Shown: in pieces, positions 28,217 through 36,533 of the stretch
Numbering within the stretch: the first letter of the stretch is position 1
How the letters are laid out: every line of letters starts with the position of its first letter
DNA from: Actinomycetota bacterium
GTDB lineage: Bacteria; Actinomycetota; Actinomycetes; Nanopelagicales; Nanopelagicaceae
Length of the DNA: 37,692 bases
Assembly (NCBI GenBank): GCA_010030895.1
Contig: RHBS01000005.1
Coordinates: 1 to 37,692, forward strand
Direction: 5' to 3'
Made by a program: the position numbers and the translations under genes
Notes under the pieces: model-generated
What the model saw: only the letters and a program-made list of their open reading frames with translations
Told to the model about the DNA's origin: nothing
The model's database searches: none

Positions 28217-29202
28217 GGGGTAATCACCGGTTGCTGGTCGGTTAAAAAAACCCAAATCCTTCCAGCTTTGAATTTCGCTACCTCTCCATCTAAGTAGCGC
28301 CAAGTAGTTACATCCTCAGGCCTATCTCTTTGCCAATTTAGCTCAAAACTCATGCCATCTCGAAACATAATTGCCTTACCACTTCCAGTGGTCTTACTAA
28401 AGGGAGTTACTCCCCCAAACTTATCTCCATAATTCGATGGTGTAATTGAAACCAATTGAACTATGGCTGTATCTGCATAAAGATGTTCTCCAGAAGCTGC
28501 CAAATTTGCCTCTCCAGCAAAGTAGATTAAATACCTCTGCTGACTCTTATCCCAACGCAATTCATATCTAGCATTTGGCCACTTAATTTGAATTGATGAA
28601 GCTGTGTTCTTGGTTTCTTTCAAATCTCCAAAAACCCATGGTGATCGAATTGGTTTATCAATTACAGTATCTGCCCGTTCATTTGCGCGCTCCAGAAGTA
28701 GCTCTGGCTTTAGAATCATGTTGACTGGAGCTGATCTGTTTGGATCTTTTCCATAAATACTTGGTGGATTTCTCTCAGCAGATAAATTCTCTAAATTTGC
28801 TGCTGCCAATACTGGGCGAAGTTTGGATTGAGCTCCACTATAGGCAAAACCAACTCGACCATACTGAGCAAGCAGTTCGATATCAGATATTCGGGCACTT
28901 CTAACTGGCCCGATTAGTGGTGGTAACTTTGATGAATAAATAGTTGCCAAGCGTGTCAGGCCAGATTCAACCTGTTCAACATAGACCACATCTGCATCTT
29001 CAATACCTATCTGTGGATGAGCTGGTTTAGTGTCATCGACTTTCACAACCAATATTTGATTATTTTCTCCGGACACACCATTGAAAAGATTTTTTTCAAC
29101 TTCAGGCCTAGAGACAATCTCACTGATGTTTGTAAGGCTAAATATGGATATAAAAATTATTGCTAGAGAAATAACTAACAGACCTCTTTTTAACATTTTC
29201 AT
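28213..29202 (-). CDS. DUF3048 domain protein (YerB-like), exported
   Basis: Encodes 329 residues. A basic start and hydrophobic segment (MLKRGLLVISLAIIFISIFSL, about residues 3-23) look like an uncleaved signal anchor. The DUF3048 signature follows: ILVVKVDDTKPAHPQIGIEDADVVYVE, ESGLTRLATIYSS and GPVRSARISDIEL (about 50-112). A second, beta-rich half contains KAIMFRDGMSFELNWQR, the C-terminal subdomain. Function unknown; extracytoplasmic by its anchor. ATGA overlap with the LemA-like gene upstream. Unrelated in pathway to pdxS downstream, from which 96 bases separate it. Confidence 0.88.
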   Translation of the reverse strand: MKMLKRGLLVISLAIIFISIFSLTNISEIVSRPEVEKNLFNGVSGENNQILVVKVDDTKPAHPQIGIEDADVVYVEQVESGLTRLATIYSSKLPPLIGPVRSARISDIELLAQYGRVGFAYSGAQSKLRPVLAAANLENLSAERNPPSIYGKDPNRSAPVNMILKPELLLERANERADTVIDKPIRSPWVFGDLKETKNTASSIQIKWPNARYELRWDKSQQRYLIYFAGEANLAASGEHLYADTAIVQLVSITPSNYGDKFGGVTPFSKTTGSGKAIMFRDGMSFELNWQRDRPEDVTTWRYLDGEVAKFKAGRIWVFLTDQQPVITP

Positions 29203-29705
29203 AATGCGTCATCTTCAAATTTATATCGCACCGGCAATGGTGCTTTTCCAGCTAATCTAAAGAGCCGAATTATCAACTTAGACCTGACATTTCTGGTTGC
29301 ATGAACAGCCTCTAGATGAATATTGATCGCTAATTTAACTTTGCTCGTTAAATCCGATAACTCAACTAATAATTCAGATGGAAGTTCTAAAGCATTATCC
29401 AGAGCCGCATTCTGAACTAATTTAAGAGACTCAGATAAAATACTTTCAGCAGATGATCGTTCGACTAGATTTGCATCCCGTGCTGCTGTTGCAGAGGTTG
29501 AGATGAGATATGCAGTTGCTGGATCTAAATTCGATTTAACCACAATCTCTTGAGCTAGAGCAGCTCTTTTTTGTAGTAGTGAATCAAGAGTTGCCCATGA
29601 GGTCTCAACTCGATGGTGCAATCTATCTAGGCGCGAGGCGGAGAAGGATAGATACCACCCAATTAATACCACCAGTAACAGCGCAATTAAGCTCTCGAGA
29701 TTCAT
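29199..29705 (-). CDS. LemA-like membrane protein
   Basis: Encodes 168 residues: an N-terminal membrane segment (about 3-22, LESLIALLLVVLIGWYLSFSA) then helices containing RLHHRVETSWATLDSLLQKRAALAQEIV. This resembles the LemA pattern of N-x-x-x-x-x-W-x-x-L-D-x-L-L-x-x-R near the membrane exit. The family N-terminal part is clear, but the rest is divergent, so I call it LemA-like. The ATG at 29705 overlaps the pimA stop as ATGA, so I prefer it to a TTG at 29717. Role unknown; likely co-transcribed with the PIM genes. Confidence 0.7.
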   Translation of the reverse strand: MNLESLIALLLVVLIGWYLSFSASRLDRLHHRVETSWATLDSLLQKRAALAQEIVVKSNLDPATAYLISTSATAARDANLVERSSAESILSESLKLVQNAALDNALELPSELLVELSDLTSKVKLAINIHLEAVHATRNVRSKLIIRLFRLAGKAPLPVRYKFEDDAL

Positions 29706-30862
29706 CGCCGGCTCCAAAATCTATTCTCAGATGAGAGTGTTACGCGTTGGCCACCAGCAATTGCCATCTCGTACACACTTTCAATCTGCTCTGCAATAAC
29801 CTGCCAATCATATTTTTGAGCACTTAACTTTCCATTGTTAGCCAGTTTTTTTCGCCTTTCATCATCGCGTAGTAAACCGACAATTACCTTTGCTAAATCT
29901 GCAGAATCTTGATTCTTAAATAACGCTCCGACCTCACCATTTTCCAAAACCGCTTTAAATGCAGGAATATCACTTGCAACCACTGCTGTTCCAGCCGATA
30001 AAGCTTCGGTAAGAATTATTCCAAAAGACTCCCCACCTGTATTTGGGGCGACATAGACATCTACCGATTTTAGAAAACTCTCCTTTTCTTGATCACTTAA
30101 TCTTCCTAAGAATTCAATCCGACTTTGTAGCTGAGGGTTTAATTGCTTCAAAAATTCTTCACTATCTCCAGGACCTGCAATCAAATACTTAACATTTGGT
30201 ATAAATCGAGCAACAATCGCAAGCGAATCAATTAATACTTGTAAACCCTTTCTTGGCTCTTCAAACCTGCCCATAAAACCTATGGAATTTGGACCACTAT
30301 ATTCTGGATTCACTTTGGCATTCGCGTATTTTTGTCCATCAATTCCATTTGGTATTACAACCGCATCAGTATCAAAATGGGCTTTAAGTGTTGACCTAGC
30401 TAACTCACTAACTGCTATTCGAGCAGTTAGTTTTTCTACAATAGGTTCTAGTATCGGACCGATTGCATAAATTGCCTTCTTCTTTGGCGTTGAAACGTGA
30501 AAAGTTCCAACTATTGGCCCTTCGGCAGCTGAACATGCCAATAGTGATAACGATGGTATTGCTGGTTCATGTAGGTGCAGCAGATCAAAATCTCCGGCGG
30601 CAATCCATTGTTTAGCCCGCGAGCTAGCAAGTGGTCCAAATAAGACTCGTGCAACTGAGCCATTAACTGGGATTGAAATTGGCTTTCCCGCATTTACTAC
30701 ATAATCTTCAACTCTAATTGAGTCATCACTTACAGGGGCCAGGACAGATACATAATGGCCCTCACTAATTAAATACTCTGCCAAATCTTTCATATGTGTT
30801 TGCACACCGCCAGGAGTATCCCAGCCATATGGACAAACCATTCCAATTCTAATTTTCTTCAT
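29702..30862 (-). CDS. pimA: Phosphatidylinositol alpha-mannosyltransferase PimA
   Basis: Encodes 386 residues of a GT4-family (GT-B) glycosyltransferase. The N-terminal domain has VCPYGWDTPGGVQTHMKDLAEYL (residues 9-31) and the C-terminal domain SIGFMGRFEEPRKGLQVLIDSL. The E-x7-E donor motif lies in GGESFGIILTEALSAGTAVVASD. The enzyme transfers the first mannose from GDP-mannose to phosphatidylinositol on the inner face of the membrane. Order pgsA-acyltransferase-pimA equals the mycobacterial PIM cluster, which makes the assignment firm. Overlaps the upstream acyltransferase by 14 bases. Confidence 0.94.
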   Translation of the reverse strand: MKKIRIGMVCPYGWDTPGGVQTHMKDLAEYLISEGHYVSVLAPVSDDSIRVEDYVVNAGKPISIPVNGSVARVLFGPLASSRAKQWIAAGDFDLLHLHEPAIPSLSLLACSAAEGPIVGTFHVSTPKKKAIYAIGPILEPIVEKLTARIAVSELARSTLKAHFDTDAVVIPNGIDGQKYANAKVNPEYSGPNSIGFMGRFEEPRKGLQVLIDSLAIVARFIPNVKYLIAGPGDSEEFLKQLNPQLQSRIEFLGRLSDQEKESFLKSVDVYVAPNTGGESFGIILTEALSAGTAVVASDIPAFKAVLENGEVGALFKNQDSADLAKVIVGLLRDDERRKKLANNGKLSAQKYDWQVIAEQIESVYEMAIAGGQRVTLSSENRFWSRR

Positions 30863-31709
30863 TTATCCATATCCGCTGCAACATATGCCAATCAACTGGA
30901 GACTCCTTTATTCGCTTGGCAAAGTTATCCGCCATTGATTGGGTCACAATCTTAATTTGCTCCTCTTGACTTCCAGATATTGGCAATTTTATCGTTTCAT
31001 CAAAGGTTATTTCGATCCCATTACTTAAGTAACGTATATATGCAGTAAGTAATGGGGATCCACTTTTTAAAGCTAAAATCGCAGGACCCGAAGGCATTTT
31101 TGCAATACCACCCATGAAATCTACTTCAATTCCATTTCTTGACATGTCCCTATCAGCAACAAGCGCTACTAATTTACCGGCCGCCAATCTTTCTAAAAGA
31201 ATTGGGATAGTTTTTTCTTTGTGACTAATCGGCTCAATCCCAATACTTGATCGATACTCCAAAAACTTCCTAAATATCGCTTCGGGCTTTAACTTTTCCA
31301 CTACCGCAGTCAATGTTATTCCTGTTGAACAGAAATATGCTGCAGCATGATCCCAATTTCCAGCATGTGGTAGGGCTACGATGCATCCTTGCTTTAATGC
31401 AATTGGGTCTCGAAGCAAGTTCTCTCTTTTAACAGTTGTGCTATCAATAATCTTTGATTTACTCCAGGTATTTAACCGAAAGGTATCAAACCAGTATCTC
31501 AAATATGATCTCATTCCTAATTTGGTCAAATTTTCAAGTTCACTATTTGAAATTTCAGGAAGAACTTTTCGGTAATTACTACGAAGGCGCTTGATTCCTT
31601 TTCCATTCCGCTTGAAAAAATAATCTGCAACTAAATTTGCTACTTGATAAGCAGTTTTTTCAGGCAGTAACGATATTATTTTCCAAGCAAGAAGATATAC
31701 TAAATACAC
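30849..31709 (-). CDS. patA: Phosphatidylinositol mannoside acyltransferase (LPLAT family)
   Basis: Encodes 286 residues from a GTG at 31709 that shares one base with the pgsA stop; GGTGA lies four bases upstream. A longer frame opens at 31781 but lies inside pgsA and adds no conserved sequence. The HtrB/LpxL-like domain has the H-x4-D catalytic motif in PHAGNWDHAAAYF (about 110-122), VALVADRDMSRNGIEVDFMG (about 184-203) and GPAILALKSGSPLL. By position between pgsA and pimA it is the orthologue of mycobacterial PatA, which acylates the mannose of PIM1/PIM2 on the cytoplasmic side. Confidence 0.88.
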   Translation of the reverse strand: MYLVYLLAWKIISLLPEKTAYQVANLVADYFFKRNGKGIKRLRSNYRKVLPEISNSELENLTKLGMRSYLRYWFDTFRLNTWSKSKIIDSTTVKRENLLRDPIALKQGCIVALPHAGNWDHAAAYFCSTGITLTAVVEKLKPEAIFRKFLEYRSSIGIEPISHKEKTIPILLERLAAGKLVALVADRDMSRNGIEVDFMGGIAKMPSGPAILALKSGSPLLTAYIRYLSNGIEITFDETIKLPISGSQEEQIKIVTQSMADNFAKRIKESPVDWHMLQRIWINEEN

Positions 31710-32359
31710 TACTTCACCGCTTTGTACACAATCATCATTCTTTGATACACAGTAAAGAGAGAAATCAAAGTAACAATCCATAATCCAATAGCCATCGCAT
31801 AATCAACACCTAAGCCGTGAAGTCCGTAAGCCGCAAGCACGATTATTAATCGCTCACTTCTCTCCGCTAATCCTCCAGTACAAGAAATCGATAGCGATTC
31901 TGCTCGAGCTCTGATGTAGGAGACAAGAAAGGAGGCTGAAACTGCAATTAAAAATAGAACTACGAGTGGATCTGAAGTTTGATTGAAAAAGAGAAAACCG
32001 CCAAAAAAGATGGCCGCATCACTTGCACGATCTAAAGTGGAATCCAATAACGCACCCCATGCGTTTTCTCCCTTGTTTGATGCCCTTGCCACTGCGCCAT
32101 CAAAGAGATCTGAGAGCACAAACAGACAGACGAAAACCACCCCAATAAAAAACTCACCTTTCGGGAAAAAATATAAGGCGCAAAATATCGTTCCAAAACC
32201 GCCAATTGTCGAGATCGTATTTGCGCTCACGCCTAAATTGACCAATTTCTTTACGACCGGAGAGATAATTTTGGCGACTGGATCGCGTAATGAACGCTGC
32301 AACATAATTCCCATCGTAGGCTTACCACCGATGAGTAACCTAATTAACGCTCGGTTCAT
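31709..32359 (-). CDS. pgsA: CDP-alcohol phosphatidyltransferase, phosphatidylinositol phosphate synthase
   Basis: Encodes up to 216 residues with about six membrane segments. The CDP-alcohol phosphotransferase signature D-G-x2-A-R-x8-9-G-x3-D-x3-D is complete in DLFDGAVARASNKGENAWGALLDSTLDRASD. IRARAESLSIS and GLAERSERLIIV are typical of the actinobacterial PgsA1 that joins CDP-diacylglycerol with inositol 3-phosphate. Start is uncertain: ATG 32359 has AGGAGA about ten bases upstream, while ATGs at 32314 and 32305 begin closer to the conserved region. The longer start overlaps the divergent gene. First gene of the PIM operon. Confidence 0.9.
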   Translation of the reverse strand: MNRALIRLLIGGKPTMGIMLQRSLRDPVAKIISPVVKKLVNLGVSANTISTIGGFGTIFCALYFFPKGEFFIGVVFVCLFVLSDLFDGAVARASNKGENAWGALLDSTLDRASDAAIFFGGFLFFNQTSDPLVVLFLIAVSASFLVSYIRARAESLSISCTGGLAERSERLIIVLAAYGLHGLGVDYAMAIGLWIVTLISLFTVYQRMMIVYKAVK

Positions 32360-32924
32360 ACTCGGAATTTCTCCTGAGAATCAGCAAATCGCTACCGCTT
32401 TAGGGTTGCCAGTAGCAGATATCCAAGATCCAACTTTAATTACAGCTGATGTAGTTGTAGTGGTCGCAAGTGCGAAAACTGGAATTGATTCAAAGATTCT
32501 AAATAATTGGCCCACATTTCGTGAGTTATATATTCCAACGATTGTAATAGTGATTGATTTTGAGGATGGTGACGTTGATTTTGAAGATATGTGCGCAATT
32601 GTGGGAAGGATGCTAGAACCGGTTTTAACTCCCTATTTAGTCCTTCATGCAGATGATGGCCAGCCAACCGCCGTAATAAATCTTGAGGATCAAATGATTA
32701 CAGATTACTCAGCTGGTAAGGCTTCACATATTCCGAGTGAAAAAGAACATCGCGAATTAGTTTTAGATTTTAAAGAGGAGTTATCAGCAGCTCTAAGTGA
32801 AGGTGGTTGGGATCAGTTTGTTCAAGGATTGCTCATCCCAGCAATTCCACTTATTTTCAAAAATAATTTGGGTATTGCTGAAGTAAAGCGATTTTTAAAT
32901 ATGATTCCAACCAGAGGCCAGTAG
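32331..32924 (+). CDS. EF-G-like GTPase remnant lacking nucleotide-binding motifs
   Basis: Encodes about 197 residues. The core ADVVVVVASAKTGIDSKILNNWPTFRELYIPTIVIVIDFEDGDVDF parallels the EF-G G-domain strand around the NKxD region (family form VVVSAxxGVxxxT...PxIVxVNKxDxxxADF). The tail ending WDQFVQGLLIPAIPLIFKNNLGIAEVKRFLNMIP parallels the later G' region. The P-loop position reads ILGISPENQQIA, with no GKT/S, and NKxD is replaced by IDFE. So GTP binding is unlikely. The start is unsure (ATG 32331, no ribosome site). In other Actinobacteria this locus carries an EF-G-like gene, which is my basis for the call. It overlaps pgsA head to head and the HIT gene tail to tail by 30 bases. Confidence 0.5.
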   Translation: MSNLINARFILGISPENQQIATALGLPVADIQDPTLITADVVVVVASAKTGIDSKILNNWPTFRELYIPTIVIVIDFEDGDVDFEDMCAIVGRMLEPVLTPYLVLHADDGQPTAVINLEDQMITDYSAGKASHIPSEKEHRELVLDFKEELSAALSEGGWDQFVQGLLIPAIPLIFKNNLGIAEVKRFLNMIPTRGQ

Positions 32925-33437
32925 CGCCCTACTATCCTGAAGTAATTGCGGAAGTACCTTAGTCTTTCCAATTATCGGCATAAAATTTGAATCACCCGCC
33001 CACCTTGGAACCACATGTTGGTGAAAGTGGCCAGCAATACCAGCACCGGAGACACTTCCTTGATTTATGCCAACATTAAATCCAATCGCATTACTAACCT
33101 TTCTCAATACTTTCATGGCATGTGCGGTAAGTGCGGTAACCTCATTTTGCTCTGATGTAGTTAGTTCTGGTAACTCAGCCACATGTCGGTTGGTACAAAT
33201 TAAAAGATGCCCTGCGTTATAAGGGTAGAGATTCATGACAACATAAGCCTCTTTGCCTCGAAAAACTATCAAAGCCTCTTCATCATCTAAATTTGGAATT
33301 CGACAAAATGGGCATTCAATTTCATTTCCAGGAAGCGGCCTATTTTCTCCCTCTAAATATGACATTCGATGTGGTGCCCAAAGTCGCTGCCAATTATCAG
33401 GCATTCCTGCGCCACCAGAAATAGATTTATCTGACAT
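32895..33437 (-). CDS. HIT-family nucleotide hydrolase/phosphorylase
   Basis: Encodes 180 residues. The N-terminal part has LWAPHRMSYLEGENRP followed by CPFCRIP (about 42-48), a likely zinc-binding element. The histidine triad is GHFHQHVVPRW (about 134-144), preceded by NVGINQGSVSGAGIAGH. The layout fits diadenosine tetraphosphate phosphorylase-like HIT proteins of Actinobacteria; the exact substrate is not fixed by sequence. Lies two bases after thrS and is probably co-transcribed. Its last 30 bases overlap the plus-strand EF-G-like gene. Confidence 0.88.
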   Translation of the reverse strand: MSDKSISGGAGMPDNWQRLWAPHRMSYLEGENRPLPGNEIECPFCRIPNLDDEEALIVFRGKEAYVVMNLYPYNAGHLLICTNRHVAELPELTTSEQNEVTALTAHAMKVLRKVSNAIGFNVGINQGSVSGAGIAGHFHQHVVPRWAGDSNFMPIIGKTKVLPQLLQDSRALLASGWNHI

Positions 33438-33439
33438 AT

Positions 33440-35434
33440 TTATATTTGCTTACGATCTTTAATTGCGATCAAAACCTCTGAAATAGCATCCTTGATTGGA
33501 ATCTGATTCTTTTGCTCACCATTTCGATACCTAAATGAAACTGCATTTACTTTCTGATCTTCCTCTCCGGCAATCATCATAAATGGCACCTTCTCCAACT
33601 GAGCATTTCTAACCTTTTTTTGCATCCGATCATCAGAGGTGTCTATGTCTACTCTTATTCCAGCTTGCCTAAACTGTTTTACTACATCTGATAAATAGGG
33701 CGTGAAGGAGTCTGCAACTGGAATTGCTCTGACCTGTACCGGTGCTAACCACGGTGGGAATGCTCCGGCATAATGCTCTGTGAGCACACCAAAAAATCGT
33801 TCGATTGAGCCAAATAGCGCGCGATGAATCATTACTGGTTGTTTAATGGTGCCATCAGATGCGGCATAACCTAAATTAAATCGTTGTGGTAGTTGGAAAT
33901 CTACTTGAATTGTCGACATCTGCCAGGTGCGGCCAATCGCATCCTTGGCTTGAACTGAAATCTTCGGTCCGTAAAATGCTGCACCACCCGGATCTAAAAC
34001 TAGCTCAAGTTTTTGTTTGGCAGCTGCTTGGCGCAACGCCTCAGTTGCACTCTCCCAGTCTTTATCATCACCCACTGATTTTTCAGGATTTTTTGTCGAT
34101 AGCTCTAAGTAAAAATCGGTTAATCCGTAATCTCTCAATAAATTAAGCACAAAAGTAAGTAGTGAATCTAACTCATCTGCCATCTGCTCTTTAGTGCAAT
34201 AAATATGTGCATCATCTTGAGTAAATCCTCGAGCTCTAGTTATGCCATGCACTACGCCAGATTTTTCGTATCTATAAACAGTTCCAAATTCAAATAATCT
34301 AAGTGGTAAGTCGCGATATGACTTAGAGGAAGATTTATAGATTAAATTATGAAAAGGACAATTCATAGGCTTCATGTAATACTTTTGGCCCGCTTTTTTA
34401 ATCGTGCCATCAGCATGTAACTCTTCATCCATCTCCATTGGCGGATACATACCCTCGGCATACCATTGCAAATGTCCGCTAGTTTCAAATAGTGCTGCCT
34501 TTGTTAGATGAGGCGAATAAACAAATTGGTAATCCTCTTCTTCATGCCGCATTCTCGAGTAATCCTCCATCGCTCTACGGATGATTCCACCCTTGGGATG
34601 AAAGACTGCTAATCCAGAACCGATCTCCTCTGGAAATGAAAATAGATCTAACTCAGCTCCTAATTTTCGGTGATCACGCTTTTCAGCCTCTTCAAGTAGG
34701 TGAAGGTAATCATCTTGCGCCTGTTGAGTAGGCCATGCAGTCCCATAAATTCTTTGCAACATTGGATTTTTTTCAGATCCACGCCAATAAGCACCTGCTG
34801 AGCGCATTAACTTAAATGCTGGAATGTGTTTTGTAGAAGGTAGGTGGGGGCCTCGGCATAGATCACTCCAAACTGGATTTCCATCTCTACCTAAATTGTC
34901 ATAAATAGTTAGTTCAGCACCACCAACTTCGACTGAAGAGTCACCCTCAATAGCTACCGACTTCAAACCAATTAATTCACATTTATATGGTTCAGCCTTT
35001 AACTCAGCTAAGGCATCTTTCTCAGTAACCACACGTCTGCGAAATCTTTGGCCTGCCTTAATGATTTTACGCATGGCACTTTCTAATTTTTCTAAATCAG
35101 ATGGCGTAAACGGATTTTTTGGATCAAAGTCGTAGTAAAAACCATCCCTAATCGGAGGTCCAATTCCTAATTTAGTCTCAGGAAATACCTCCTGGACCGC
35201 TTGAGCTAAAACATGTGCAGTTGAATGGCGCAACACATTTAGGCCATCTGGTGAATCAATGCTCACAGATTCAACAACATCTAAATCTTTTAATGGACTC
35301 CACAAATCTTGAAGTTGACCATTAATTCGGCAAACTACTACATCGCTACGTTCCTCAAATAGGTGTGTGGGCCTTTTATCAGGATCTATAGAGGTTGATT
35401 TGCCATCAACAGTAACTTTAATTTGGCCTGACAC
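33440..35434 (-). CDS. thrS: Threonyl-tRNA synthetase
   Basis: Encodes 664 residues: TGS domain (1-62), editing domain with [10 protein letters not shown] (about 70-79) and [12 protein letters not shown], class II core with motif 2 region [27 protein letters not shown], zinc ligands including MNCPFHN, motif 3 near [19 protein letters not shown], and an anticodon-binding domain from about 565. The start is GTG at 35434 with no Shine-Dalgarno. It charges tRNA-Thr and edits Ser-tRNA-Thr. Confidence 0.97.
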   Translation of the reverse strand: MSGQIKVTVDGKSTSIDPDKRPTHLFEERSDVVVCRINGQLQDLWSPLKDLDVVESVSIDSPDGLNVLRHSTAHVLAQAVQEVFPETKLGIGPPIRDGFYYDFDPKNPFTPSDLEKLESAMRKIIKAGQRFRRRVVTEKDALAELKAEPYKCELIGLKSVAIEGDSSVEVGGAELTIYDNLGRDGNPVWSDLCRGPHLPSTKHIPAFKLMRSAGAYWRGSEKNPMLQRIYGTAWPTQQAQDDYLHLLEEAEKRDHRKLGAELDLFSFPEEIGSGLAVFHPKGGIIRRAMEDYSRMRHEEEDYQFVYSPHLTKAALFETSGHLQWYAEGMYPPMEMDEELHADGTIKKAGQKYYMKPMNCPFHNLIYKSSSKSYRDLPLRLFEFGTVYRYEKSGVVHGITRARGFTQDDAHIYCTKEQMADELDSLLTFVLNLLRDYGLTDFYLELSTKNPEKSVGDDKDWESATEALRQAAAKQKLELVLDPGGAAFYGPKISVQAKDAIGRTWQMSTIQVDFQLPQRFNLGYAASDGTIKQPVMIHRALFGSIERFFGVLTEHYAGAFPPWLAPVQVRAIPVADSFTPYLSDVVKQFRQAGIRVDIDTSDDRMQKKVRNAQLEKVPFMMIAGEEDQKVNAVSFRYRNGEQKNQIPIKDAISEVLIAIKDRKQI

Positions 35435-35440
35435 AACACT

Positions 35441-35446
35441 AGGTTA
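35441..35446 (-). promoter_or_regulatory. Candidate leaderless -10 box for thrS
   Basis: TAACCT on the minus strand (pattern TAnnnT) is followed by exactly six bases and then the GTG start of thrS at 35434. No ribosome binding site is present, consistent with a leaderless transcript. No -35 is apparent. Inference from spacing. Confidence 0.4.
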
Positions 35447-35472
35447 GCAAAGCAGAGGATAAAGAGGTGTTA

Positions 35473-35766
35473 TTAACGAAGGTATTCATACCAAATTACT
35501 AGAAAAATCAAAGAGGCTACTGATAACCCAGCAAAAAGCAGGAGTTGATGCTTTTTTTGAATTTTTGCAGCATCCGCTGCGCGGGATGCAACGCCTTTGG
35601 CAGATGTAAGAACCCGAGCAGCCCATGCAAACTCTGTAGCTAATATTCCAAGCCCCGTAAAAATAATCAACCAACCAGGCCCTGGTGCAATTAAAGCTAC
35701 AACTCCAACTAAGGTAATTAACCCGCCAACGATGCCAATTAATACTCTTTTTATAATTGGACTCAT
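35473..35766 (-). CDS. PGPGW-family (TIGR02611-like) membrane protein
   Basis: Encodes 97 residues with two membrane hairpins: about 8-30 (VLIGIVGGLITLVGVVALIA), then the signature PGPGWLIIFTGLGILATEFAWAARVL (about 28-53), and a last segment near 75-93. The loop between is Ala/Lys-rich. Function unknown; cytoplasmic membrane. The ATG overlaps the pabC stop by four bases, so it is co-transcribed with pabB-pabC; thrS follows after 38 bases. Confidence 0.85.
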   Translation of the reverse strand: MSPIIKRVLIGIVGGLITLVGVVALIAPGPGWLIIFTGLGILATEFAWAARVLTSAKGVASRAADAAKIQKKHQLLLFAGLSVASLIFLVIWYEYLR

Positions 35767-36533
35767 GGGTTTATGTTACTAAATAACTTTGCTTTAAACC
35801 GATTAATTAACTCATTTCCTAGTAGATTCTCATCAAACAACTTATCATCAACTCTTCTGACTGGTTGAATCAACCGTAATGATGAGGTTACATAGAGTGC
35901 ATCAGATGCTAAGAGCTGGTTATATGTAATTTCACACTCGGAAATATCAAACCACTTGATGAGTAGCTCCCTTATTACACCGGGTAGACATCCTGTTTTA
36001 AGTGCTGGAGTTTGCCAATTTGAGCCTTTTAGAATTAAGAGATTGGAAAATCCAGTCTCAACCACAAAGCCATCCTCATTTACAAAAATTGAGTCGTCAA
36101 AACCAAGTGCTTTTGCTGTTCTTATCGCCAGCATCGATAACCCATAGGAGGTTGATTTATTTCCTACCAACCCAGCCTTAGTAAAAATTGGTGCTTCAAA
36201 TTTTGTAAGTGAGATTGATGTTAAAGCTGGTGAAAGTGGCTCTAAGCTCACAAACCAATTACCATCACTTAATACAACTAGTCGAAGTTTTGCTTGGCCA
36301 ATTTCACCCTGCAATAATTTTGTGATCCCTACTTTAATATCAATAATTGCAGGTAAAACAATTTGTAATTTTGAAGCTGAGTTTTCAAGGCGAGATAGGT
36401 GGCGCTCTAGAGCAATTGGCTTATCATCTAACGCTAAAATACTTTCAAATAATCCATCACCGCGAATTAGTGCCTCTGAGTAAGGTAGTTTATCGACCTC
36501 AGATTTAATCTGACCATTTATTAATAGCTTCAA
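35763..36533 (-). CDS. pabC: Class IV aminotransferase, probable aminodeoxychorismate lyase
   Basis: Encodes 256 residues of the PLP fold-type IV family. RGDGLFESI is at residues 24-32, the probable PLP lysine is Lys126 in GNKSTSYGLSMLAIRTAKALG, and DDSIFVNEDGFVVETGFSNLLIL and KTGCLPGVIRELL follow. Branched-chain and D-amino-acid aminotransferases share these motifs, but the overlap with pabB points to 4-amino-4-deoxychorismate lyase, which forms p-aminobenzoate for folate. ATGA coupling to pabB. Confidence 0.87.
   Translation of the reverse strand: MKLLINGQIKSEVDKLPYSEALIRGDGLFESILALDDKPIALERHLSRLENSASKLQIVLPAIIDIKVGITKLLQGEIGQAKLRLVVLSDGNWFVSLEPLSPALTSISLTKFEAPIFTKAGLVGNKSTSYGLSMLAIRTAKALGFDDSIFVNEDGFVVETGFSNLLILKGSNWQTPALKTGCLPGVIRELLIKWFDISECEITYNQLLASDALYVTSSLRLIQPVRRVDDKLFDENLLGNELINRFKAKLFSNINP

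Noticed and set aside
31710-31781. Upstream start adding 24 residues to the PIM acyltransferase
   Set aside because: Lies wholly within pgsA in another frame with no conserved residues; GTG 31709 has a ribosome site and stop/start overlap.
31983-32330. A long N-terminal extension of the EF-G-like plus-strand frame
   Set aside because: This part is antisense to the conserved pgsA core and has Lys/Pro/Thr-rich unrelated composition; only sequence after about 32331 looks like protein.
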